This document shows, piece by piece, positions 32,317-39,069 of a DNA stretch of 41,036 nt (position 1 is its first letter; each line of letters opens with the position of its first letter). Under the pieces are notes generated by a model, which had not been told where the DNA came from, made no database searches, and worked only from the letters and a program-made list of their open reading frames with translations. Source of the DNA: Chloroflexota bacterium (lineage in GTDB: Bacteria > Chloroflexota > Dehalococcoidia > Lucifugimonadales > UBA3495). The translations under genes and the position numbers were made by a program. Location: contig JAPPMU010000033.1 in assembly GCA_028873965.1 (NCBI GenBank), positions 84,505 through 125,540 on the forward strand, written 5' to 3'.

Positions 32317-32590
32317 TCCACGCGGTAGAATAGTGGGCCCGTCTGACATAGGCGACGCGGCCAAGGCTATCCTGCCAATTCCCGCAGGAGCCAACAGCTG
32401 GCTTTAACTGTCGATCCATAAACATACCGGGCTCGCCAACGAGTGCTGTAGACTCCGCCATACGCAGCAGTGACCGCCAATGACACCGGACGGCGTGTGC
32501 TAAATTTATCGAATTGGTAGAACGTTGACAATACTCGCGTGCCGCGTTCGTAAACCTGACCGACTACCAAGAACATTCCGTGAGGAGACC

Positions 32591-33118
32591 ATGGATCAGA
32601 ACAAAACTTTTACCGTCATCAACATAGTGATAGCGTTGTTCTCTATGTCAATGGCTGCCCTGAGTGCGTACTTCGCGTATGAATCAAACCGCCTGACTGG
32701 GCACTTGCAAATCACAGCCAAACACGGCGAGGTTGACATTTACGACGTCGCACAAGTACCGCAAGAAGATGTGGTTTTGGAGGGACGTCTGTTCAAGAGC
32801 AAACCGCCAATTGTGCGACGTGATCAAGGGTTTTACTTGGACATCAGGAACACCGGAAGGCACGACGAACAAATCATTAAAATAGGGTACAGGCTACGCA
32901 ACAACGAGACGAGAGAGTTTCAATCGCCGGACCCACAGGCGATAATGAGAGTGCCACCGCAGATACGGCACCGATTGCCGTTAGTGGTACCTGCAGGTCA
33001 GTCGCGACAATTGTTTTGGTCTTTCAATAAAGAAGCAGAGAGTTTAGACGCCCAGCAAATGAGCCACGTGTGGTTCGAGACTGCTCGGGAAACCATTCGT
33101 GTCAAGGTTCTTCATTGA
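32591..33118 (+). CDS. Membrane-anchored protein of unknown function
   Basis: A 175 aa protein with one N-terminal membrane helix (about residues 7-30, FTVINIVIALFSMSMAALSAYFAY) and a predicted beta-rich domain, probably outside the membrane, with RRDQGFYLDIRNTGRHDEQIIKIGYRLRNN and HRLPLVVPAGQSRQLFWSF. The latter pattern resembles an immunoglobulin-like or Ig/fibronectin-type sandwich, but I do not recognise the family. GAGGAG at 32582-32587 sets the start. GC is lower than in neighbouring enzymes. Confidence 0.6.
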   Translation: MDQNKTFTVINIVIALFSMSMAALSAYFAYESNRLTGHLQITAKHGEVDIYDVAQVPQEDVVLEGRLFKSKPPIVRRDQGFYLDIRNTGRHDEQIIKIGYRLRNNETREFQSPDPQAIMRVPPQIRHRLPLVVPAGQSRQLFWSFNKEAESLDAQQMSHVWFETARETIRVKVLH

Positions 33119-33330
33119 GCACGATGATCTGTTTACAATCTTGATGACGCGTTCAAATTTCTTCCTTAACCATCTGGAAACCAACGAATTGCGCAACAAC
33201 CCGGAAGTACTTGAACCGGTAAAATCCCAATAACTGCGTACCGCTAGCATGCAACGGCTGGATGCCGATCATTTTCCACGGGACTATAGAAAACCTGAGC
33301 CTGGGAAGCGTTTGTCAGGAGCAAACAAAA

Positions 33331-34176
33331 ATGCCCACCCCCGCGTTCACCGAAGCATCCACCGGCCGCACCATCATGGTGGGCGACATGCCCGTCCACT
33401 ACCACGACGTCGGCCAGGGCGAGCCGGTGGTCATGCTCCACTCCTACGGCATCGGCACCACCGGGTGGATCACCTTCCACAAGGTCCTGCCCGCCTTTGC
33501 CCAGCGCTACCGCTGCATCGTCATGGACCTGCCCAACTTCGGACGCACCGGGCCGGTGGTGTACCACGAGCCCCTGCACAACCGCCAGGCGCGCACCGCC
33601 CTGGGCTTGATGGACGCCCTGGGCATCGAGAAGGCACACCTGGTGGGCAACTCCCAGGGCGGCCAGTCGGCGATGGTGCTGGCCATGAAGGAGCCGCACC
33701 GGGTCAACAAGCTGGTGTTCGGCGCCTGCCACATCCGCACCGGCGGTGACCTGTATCTCATGGGCAACCGCCCCTCCGAGGGCAGCATCATCACGCGGGA
33801 AACGCGGGACAACCCCACCCGCGAAAACGTGCGCCGCTATCTGCAAACCCATATTGACGACGACGACCTGGTCACCGACGACCTGGTCGAATACATTCAC
33901 GGCCACTACACCGGCAACCCGGACCACATCGAGGCCGACGCCAAATCCGTCAGCGTCCCCTACGACCACGGCGTCGACCTGCCCAACATCACCGCGCCCA
34001 GCCTGATCATCTGGGGACGCTACGACCGCATGTGCGTCTTCGAGATCGGCATCGCCGCCCTGAACAACCTGGCCGACTCCCGCCTGGTCGTCCTCAATAA
34101 CTGCGGCCACTGGGTTCCCTTCGAAAAGCCCGAAGAGTACACCGCACACATCCTCAACTTCCTCCAGGGCTGGTGA
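33331..34176 (+). CDS. Alpha/beta hydrolase, meta-cleavage product hydrolase-like
   Basis: A 281 aa hydrolase with catalytic S108 in GNSQGG, D232 in WGRYDRM and H260 in NNCGHWVPFEKPEEY; MLHSYGIGTTGW supplies the oxyanion hole. The layout and the C-terminal CGHW.PFE.PEE signature match carbon-carbon hydrolases that cleave products of catechol meta-ring opening (BphD/DmpD/TodF type). Such a step would follow the extradiol-type VOC protein. The start at 33331 follows CAGGAGC; an earlier in-frame ATG at 33262 is less likely. Confidence 0.88.
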   Translation: MPTPAFTEASTGRTIMVGDMPVHYHDVGQGEPVVMLHSYGIGTTGWITFHKVLPAFAQRYRCIVMDLPNFGRTGPVVYHEPLHNRQARTALGLMDALGIEKAHLVGNSQGGQSAMVLAMKEPHRVNKLVFGACHIRTGGDLYLMGNRPSEGSIITRETRDNPTRENVRRYLQTHIDDDDLVTDDLVEYIHGHYTGNPDHIEADAKSVSVPYDHGVDLPNITAPSLIIWGRYDRMCVFEIGIAALNNLADSRLVVLNNCGHWVPFEKPEEYTAHILNFLQGW

Positions 34177-34199
34177 TGCGGCAATCCCGCTTTTCGGCG

Positions 34200-34221
34200 G
34201 TACAGACATTCCTGTCTGTAC
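34200..34221. terminator. Small palindrome after the hydrolase gene
   Basis: GTACAGACA and TGTCTGTAC form a 9 bp stem with a TTCC loop, 24 bp after the stop codon. There is no T-tract, so a termination role is uncertain; it may be a repeat end. Confidence 0.4.
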
Positions 34222-34238
34222 TGACCAATTACCCAAAC

Positions 34239-34360
34239 CGTCATACCGGCGAAAGAACGTCACCCCGCACTCCGATGCGGGGCCGGTATCCAGAAGTCCT
34301 TGCTATACTCACGACTGCCGGTGCGTAGACTTCTGGGTTCCCGCTTTCGCGGGAACGACG
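34239..34360. repeat. Family B inverted repeat with hairpin insertion, second example
   Basis: The left arm GTCATACCGGCGAAAG is interrupted by AACGTCACCCCG...CGGGG before CCGGTATCCAG; the right arm is TTCCCGCTTTCGCGGGAACG. The same kind of insertion occurs at the same point in the copy at 11955-12079. Confidence 0.8.
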
Positions 34361-34407
34361 TGTTGATTTTGAAAATGCCCTGCTGAACCCAAGACGAGGT
34401 GCATCCA

Positions 34408-35370
34408 ATGTCACTGGCAAACAACTTCGGCGTCCTGCTGCCCACTCGCGGCGTGCTGGTGTACGCCGGCAGCGGCGGCCCCCGGGTGGAACTGACCTGG
34501 CAGATGGCCGAGACCGCGGAGCGGGCCGGCTACGACTCCGTCTGGGTCGGCGACAGCATCACCTCCAAGCCCCGCATGGAGCCGCTGACGGCCATGGCCG
34601 CCATCGCCGCCCGCACCAACCGCGTCAAGGTCGGCACCGCCGTGCTGCTCAACGCCCTGCGCCACCCGGTGCACCTGGCCCACTCCGCCGCCACCATCGA
34701 CAACATCTCCGCCGGCCGCACCATCCTGGGCCTGGGGGCGGGACGCGGCAACAACCGGATGTTCATCGACGAACATGCCGCCGTCGGTGTGCCCATAGAA
34801 GAACGCGCCCCCCGCATGGAGGAGAGCATCCGCGTCATGCGCGCCCTGTGGACCGGCGAACCGGTAACCTCCGACGGCGAATACTACCCCCTCCAGGACG
34901 TCACGCTGGAACCCGGCCCCGTCCAGCCGTCCATACCCCTCTGGATTTCCAGCAACTGGGTGCGGCGCGGCCTGGCCCGGGTCGCCGAGCTGGGCGACGC
35001 CTGGATCACCAACGTCCCATCCGTGGAACTGTTCGACCGCTGCTGGCAGCGCATCGAGCAGAACGCCGGCGAATTCGGCCGCGACCCGTCGACCATCGGC
35101 CGCTGCCTGTACATCTCGGTCAACCTCAAGGACGACACCGACGCCGCCCTGGCCGAGGGCGACCGCTTCATGCAGTCCTACTACAGCGTGCCTTACGACA
35201 TCATTAGCAAGCAGTTGCTCTGCGTTTTCGGCCCACCGCAGAAGAGCATCGACGCCATCAAAGCCTACCAGGACAGCGGCGCGGACTACTTCATCGTCAG
35301 GTTCGCCTCACCCGACCAGATGGGCCAGCTGGCCCGCTTCACCGAGGAAGTCCTGCCCCACGTCTCCTGA
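34408..35370 (+). CDS. LLM class flavin-dependent oxidoreductase
   Basis: A 320 aa luciferase-like monooxygenase, distinct from the one at 28000. Seen: AERAGYDSVWVGDSITSKPRMEPLTAMAAIAARTNRVKVGTAVLLNALRHPVHLAHSAATIDNISAGRTILGLGAGRG, and the C-terminal FGPPQKSIDAIKAYQDSGADYFIVRFASP. The pattern resembles F420- or FMN-dependent members (TIGR03619-like). Substrate unknown. GAGGTG at 34396-34401 places the start at the ATG 34408, rather than the in-frame GTG at 34399. The alpha/beta hydrolase precedes it on the same strand. Confidence 0.9.
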   Translation: MSLANNFGVLLPTRGVLVYAGSGGPRVELTWQMAETAERAGYDSVWVGDSITSKPRMEPLTAMAAIAARTNRVKVGTAVLLNALRHPVHLAHSAATIDNISAGRTILGLGAGRGNNRMFIDEHAAVGVPIEERAPRMEESIRVMRALWTGEPVTSDGEYYPLQDVTLEPGPVQPSIPLWISSNWVRRGLARVAELGDAWITNVPSVELFDRCWQRIEQNAGEFGRDPSTIGRCLYISVNLKDDTDAALAEGDRFMQSYYSVPYDIISKQLLCVFGPPQKSIDAIKAYQDSGADYFIVRFASPDQMGQLARFTEEVLPHVS

Positions 35371-35413
35371 ACCGGCGGCCCGCTGGGTTGTGCTGACATT
35401 TGGAAAATCACCC

Positions 35414-35509
35414 CGTCATTCCCGCGAAAGCGGGAATCCAGAATCCCCTGCTGTGTCAGCACGTTTTGGATACGGAAACGCCTGGGTTCCTGCTTCCGCA
35501 GGAATGACG
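35414..35509. repeat. Family B inverted repeat between LLM and sugar dehydrogenase genes
   Basis: The arms are GTCATTCCCGCGAAAGCGGG and TTCCTGCTTCCGCAGGAATG. The flanks GTGCTGACATTT and AATTTGACGACACG suggest diverged terminal repeats. It lies 20 bp from the stop codon of the dehydrogenase gene. Confidence 0.8.
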
Positions 35510-35529
35510 AGATAATTTGACGACACGCC

Positions 35530-36858
35530 CTAGCCACCCAGACGATAGATGCCCGATTTCTGCGACAGCAGGTACACCTCGCCGTCGTTGTCCTCGCCAA
35601 ACGACATAATGCGCAATTCCGTGTCGGCCAGCCGCTGGTGCTCGACCACCCGGCCATCGGCGTACCGCAACCCGAACACCTCGCCGGAGCAGAAGTCGCC
35701 GTACACGTACACGCCCCGCAGCCACGGCACGGCGGCGCCCCGATAAACGTAGCCGCCGATCACCGAGCAGGGTTGCCCGTCCAGCGAGTATTCCCACACC
35801 GGCGGAACCGTGCCCGTGGGGTCGCAGTCCCTGGCGCTGAAGCAGTGGCTGCCCTCCAGCACGTTCCACCCGTAGTTCGCGCCCCGCTGGATCAGATCGA
35901 TCTCCTCCCAGCGGTTCTGCCCCACGTCGCCGGCCCACAGCTCGCCGGTGTTGCGGTCGAAGCTGAACCGCCACGGGTTGCGCAGGCCGTAGGCCCAGAT
36001 CTCGCCCCGCCCGTCTCCCGACGCAAAGGGGTTGTCCGGCGGGATGGTGTAAGGTTGCCCCGGCGCCGACTGGGACACGTCGATGCGCAGGATTGAGCCC
36101 AGCAGCGAGGACGTGTCCTGCCCGCTGCCCAGCGGGTCGCCGGCGGACCCGCCGTCGCCCAGCCCGATGTACAGGTAGCCGTCCGGCCCGAAGGCGATCT
36201 GCCCGCCGTTGTGGTTGGCAAAGGGCTGCCCCACCTCCAGGATCACCAACTCGCTGTCGGGATCGACGCGGGAACCGTCAGCCGAAACGGCGAAGCGCGA
36301 GACCACCGACCGTCGCGGGTCGGCCGCGCTGTAGTAAACGTACACGCTCCCCGCATCCGTCGGATCCAGCGCCAGTCCCAACAGGCCCTCCTCGGAGCGG
36401 CGGCTGCTGACCCGGTCGGTGATGTCCAGGAACTCCGTGGCGGCCGGCACTGCCCCACCCGCCGGGTCGAACGCCCAGATCCTGCCATCCTGTTCGGTCA
36501 CCAGCATCCGGCCGTCGTGCATCTGGACCAGGTTGGTGGGCTCCCTGAACTCGCGCTCGGTCCACAACGGCTCCAACCGCAGCGTCTCCAGGGGCGGCGC
36601 CTCCGTAGGCGGCGGCGAAGTCGGCGTCGCGGGCGTGACTGTTGTTGGGTTCATGCCGGCGGGAGTCGCAGCCAGCACGGAAGTTGGCGACGGGGACGGC
36701 GCAGTCGTGGGTGACGGTTCCGCTCGGGATGCCGTCGTCCCCGGCGTTGCAGAAAACGGCGAGGGGGCCGGCGTCACCGTCGGCTCGGCCGGCATTCCCT
36801 GGCATCCCACGGCCAGCGCCAAAAGCACGACCACGAGAACTTTGGCTATTGCTGTCAC
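35530..36858 (-). CDS. PQQ-dependent sugar dehydrogenase-type lipoprotein
   Basis: A 442 aa six-bladed beta-propeller of the glucose/sorbosone dehydrogenase (GSDH) family. N-terminus: signal peptide MTAIAKVLVVVLLALAVGC with lipobox LAVGC (Cys19), then a Pro/Thr/Ser-rich spacer to about residue 85. The catalytic domain follows, with EEGLLGLALDP, NHNGGQIAFGPDGYLYIGLGDGGSAGDP (about 205-235), EIWAYGLRNPWRFSFDRNTGELWAGDVGQN and GGYVYRG. These blocks bind PQQ and calcium in characterised members. It is anchored outside the membrane and would oxidise a sugar or aldose; substrate not determined. No PQQ biosynthesis genes are present in the window. Confidence 0.92.
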   Translation of the reverse strand: MTAIAKVLVVVLLALAVGCQGMPAEPTVTPAPSPFSATPGTTASRAEPSPTTAPSPSPTSVLAATPAGMNPTTVTPATPTSPPPTEAPPLETLRLEPLWTEREFREPTNLVQMHDGRMLVTEQDGRIWAFDPAGGAVPAATEFLDITDRVSSRRSEEGLLGLALDPTDAGSVYVYYSAADPRRSVVSRFAVSADGSRVDPDSELVILEVGQPFANHNGGQIAFGPDGYLYIGLGDGGSAGDPLGSGQDTSSLLGSILRIDVSQSAPGQPYTIPPDNPFASGDGRGEIWAYGLRNPWRFSFDRNTGELWAGDVGQNRWEEIDLIQRGANYGWNVLEGSHCFSARDCDPTGTVPPVWEYSLDGQPCSVIGGYVYRGAAVPWLRGVYVYGDFCSGEVFGLRYADGRVVEHQRLADTELRIMSFGEDNDGEVYLLSQKSGIYRLGG

Positions 36859-36909
36859 ATCTCCAAGATACTACGTTTCGCGCGCGTACCCAGGTTGCCG
36901 CGGGGAATC

Positions 36910-37019
36910 GTCAGAAGCAGGATTTACAAAATTCAAGGATTATCAGGATTGGAACCGTTCCGCGATGGAGCCTTCCCAATCCTGACAAATCATAAAATCC
37001 CGTAAATCCTGCTTCTGAC
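36910..37019. repeat. Family A inverted repeat, copy 5
   Basis: An uninterrupted 110 bp copy from GTCAGAAGCAGGATTTAC to AAATCCTGCTTCTGAC. GCGGGGAATC lies just outside the left end and matches sequence outside the right end of copy 1. Confidence 0.9.
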
Positions 37020-37059
37020 GGTCCCACGCTGTCAGGACCGGTATCGCTTTCCCAAAGCA

Positions 37060-37065
37060 TATAAT
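37060..37065 (+). promoter_or_regulatory. -10 box upstream of the methyltransferase
   Basis: TATAAT lies 53 bp before the start codon; no clear -35 box is present at 16-18 bp. Confidence 0.35.
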
Positions 37066-37118
37066 CCAGTCCGGTCTGCCGGGCAGTCCAGTCACATCTG
37101 CAACTTCGGAGAAACTAC

Positions 37119-37937
37119 ATGAGCGCAATTGAAACCTGGGGCGAGATGGTGCGGGTAGAGCACGCCCAGTCGGACCGTATGCGCGGCGTGCGCCCCACCG
37201 ACACCTGGAACCAGTTCGCCGCCCAGTTCAAGGCCGACCCCCATCGCACCGACGACCGCACCGTCGAGGCGCTCCGCTCCCGCCTGATCCCCGGCGAAAC
37301 CCTCCTGGACATCGGCGCCGGCGGCGGCCGGCTGGCCCTGCCCCTGGCGCTGACCTGCCGGGCTGTGACCGCGGTGGAGCCGTCGCCTAGCATGTGCGCC
37401 GTGCTGCGGGAAACCGCCTCGGAGTACGGCATCGAGAACGTCTCCATTGTCGAGTCTGGCTGGCTGGACGCCGACGTCGAACCCGCCGACGTGGCCCTGT
37501 GCAGCCACGTGGTCTACGTCATCGAGGACATCGGCGCCTTCGTCCGCAAGATGGACCGCCACGCCCGCCGCCTGGTCATGGCCGTGGTTTTCGAAGCCTC
37601 GCCGCTGTCGCAAGTCTACGGACTTTGGGAGCGGGTCCACGGCGAAACGCGCCACGCCCTGCCGTCGCTGCCCCATTTCCTGCCGGTGCTGGACGAGCTG
37701 GGCATCCAACCCCAGGTCACCGAGCTGGACCAGCAACCTCCCCGCACCTTCGGCAGCATCGAGGAGGCCCGAGAAGCCGTCGCCCGCTGGCTCTTCGTAA
37801 CCCCCGAAACCGACGCCATGACACGCTTGGAACAGGCACTGCAAGACGCACTGCGCCAAGAGAATGGCGCCTGGCGGATCGATGGCGCGCAGCCTTCACG
37901 CCCCAACATCGTTTCGTGGGAAACCGGCCGCCAATAG
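37119..37937 (+). CDS. Class I SAM-dependent methyltransferase
   Basis: A 272 aa methyltransferase with a seven-strand Rossmann-like fold. Motif I is LLDIGAGGGRLALPLA (63-78), the acidic end of strand 2 is VTAVEPSPSM, and the post-motif region is ADVALCSHVVYVIEDIGAFVRKM. The substrate-specific C-terminal part (from about 170) is not recognised. Methyl acceptor unknown. Single gene downstream of family A copy 5, upstream of the tRNA-Trp on the opposite strand. Confidence 0.88.
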   Translation: MSAIETWGEMVRVEHAQSDRMRGVRPTDTWNQFAAQFKADPHRTDDRTVEALRSRLIPGETLLDIGAGGGRLALPLALTCRAVTAVEPSPSMCAVLRETASEYGIENVSIVESGWLDADVEPADVALCSHVVYVIEDIGAFVRKMDRHARRLVMAVVFEASPLSQVYGLWERVHGETRHALPSLPHFLPVLDELGIQPQVTELDQQPPRTFGSIEEAREAVARWLFVTPETDAMTRLEQALQDALRQENGAWRIDGAQPSRPNIVSWETGRQ

Positions 37938-37980
37938 TGCCGACCATACGCGGCGACCAGGGTGACGGACGATCATCGGG

Positions 37981-38010
37981 CAAAAGAAAGTCCCCACTCT
38001 GAGAGGGGAC
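37981..38010 (-). terminator. Terminator of the tRNA-Trp gene
   Basis: On the minus strand GTCCCC and GGGGAC (38010-38005 and 37995-37990) pair, with an inner CTC/GAG extension, and the sequence continues TTTCTTTTG. It lies 4 bp after the encoded CCA. Confidence 0.7.
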
Positions 38011-38014
38011 GCTT

Positions 38015-38088
38015 TGGCACCGGCGGAAGGAATCGAACCCTCGTTTTCGGTTTTGGAGACCGATGCGTTACCACTACACCACGCCGGT
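38015..38088 (-). tRNA. tRNA-Trp (CCA)
   Basis: A 74 nt cloverleaf on the minus strand. Acceptor ACCGGCG pairs with CGCCGGT, the discriminator is G and CCA is encoded. The anticodon arm is TCGGT-CTCCAAA-ACCGA with anticodon CCA, and the T arm contains GGTTCGATTCC. The only RNA gene I can support in the window. Confidence 0.95.
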
Positions 38089-38410
38089 ACGCACCAACTA
38101 TTCTAGCAACGGCCCGTATCCTGCGCAACACGCGCCTCACGCTGGCAGTATATCCGTTTGAAATTTGCGGCAATGCGTGCAAGCCGCAAGCAGAGGTGAA
38201 GGAACCACGATAGGGTGAGGCGGCCCCGCGCGACATGGTGCGAAATGCTTGGGAAGCACATATCTCGCTGCCGGGAGACGGCAGCCGCAGCCGCGCATCT
38301 GGCAACCGAATTCGTCAACGCGCCCCGGAGCCGGAAGTTGGCCGGGTTTTTGCACTGCAAAAGGATCTTGAAACCCGGCCAAAATTCCGCCACGTCAAAA
38401 CCAAGTCTGT
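38089..38410. other. Intergenic region with one long hairpin
   Basis: No gene is supported in these 322 bp. GGCCGGGTTT (38340-38349) pairs with AAACCCGGCC (38371-38380) across a 21 nt loop. It lies downstream of the DUF1330 gene but lacks a T-tract on that strand. Confidence 0.5.
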
Positions 38411-38719
38411 TCAGTCAGTGCTTGCCACGATCAAAGAGACGGATCTGGCTGCGCGGTTGCGCAGGTCCCTCAGTTCCGCGTACTCTCCCGGAGGCTGAGG
38501 GTCCCTTGCCCACTCCTGAGCCTGCTCTGTCGTCTCAAATTCCATGACTGCCACGCGGTTGTGACCAGTCGAATCTCCGCCTATTACTTCAGACACGTTG
38601 CCGCGCATCAAATATTTCCCGCCTCTCGCTTCCAGCAACGGGCCTACGCGGCTGCGGAACTCCGCATGGAGTTCTTCGTCCAGTATTTCGGCGGTGTGCA
38701 AGATCACGTAAGCCGGCAT
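38411..38719 (-). CDS. DUF1330 domain protein
   Basis: A 102 aa ferredoxin-like (dimeric alpha-beta barrel) protein of the DUF1330 family. Seen: MPAYVILHTAEILDEELHAEFRSRVGPLLEARGGKYLMRG, then VIGGDSTGHNRVAVMEFETTEQAQEWARDP. The family has no settled function; relatives are stress- or antibiotic-monooxygenase-like folds. The start follows a near-perfect Shine-Dalgarno (AAGGAGGT) 7-8 nt upstream, so expression is probably strong. Confidence 0.85.
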   Translation of the reverse strand: MPAYVILHTAEILDEELHAEFRSRVGPLLEARGGKYLMRGNVSEVIGGDSTGHNRVAVMEFETTEQAQEWARDPQPPGEYAELRDLRNRAARSVSLIVASTD

Positions 38720-38818
38720 TGTATTACCTCCTTAAAATTGAGCTCTTTTAACATGCTGAACTGCTTTGCCTATTATACCTCATACGTGCCGGGCACTTCA
38801 ATCGAGCGCGATGTCACA

Positions 38819-38951
38819 CAGGGCCTGTGCAAAGTCACCCCTCGACCCTTTTCCGCTCATCCTGAGCTTGTCGAAGGATGCCCTTTGCAATCGGCGGATG
38901 GTTCGACAGGCTCACCACGAGCGGATGAGAAAGGACTTTGCACAGGCCCTG
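38819..38951. mobile_element. 133 bp MITE with 18 bp ends and 9 bp target duplication
   Basis: The ends CAGGGCCTGTGCAAAGTC and GACTTTGCACAGGCCCTG are perfect inverted repeats of 18 bp. GATGTCACA lies directly outside both ends (38810-38818, 38952-38960). The interior contains facing CTCATCCTGAGCTTGTCG and TTCGACAGGCTCACCACGAG. No ORF is encoded. It differs from the A, B and C families in sequence and in duplication length. Confidence 0.92.
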
Positions 38952-39006
38952 GATGTCACATTAACGACTTTTCAAAGTCGCTGTGGTGGCCCTGGCCCAT
39001 CCAAAT

Positions 39007-39032
39007 CGTCATTCCTGCGAAAGCAGGAATCC
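39007..39032. repeat. Solitary family B hairpin arm
   Basis: GTCATTCCTGCGAAAGCAGG followed by AATCCAG is one B arm without a partner, 37 bp from the stop codon of the NCS2 gene. Confidence 0.7.
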
Positions 39033-39069
39033 AGGGTCCGTTGTGAACAGAAATTCTCCGGGTTCCCAC

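Noticed and set aside
10301..39032. The repeated GTCATTCC...GGAATCC sequences as a CRISPR array
   Set aside because: Copies are dispersed kilobases apart, are inverted pairs rather than direct repeats with regular spacers, and no cas genes are present.
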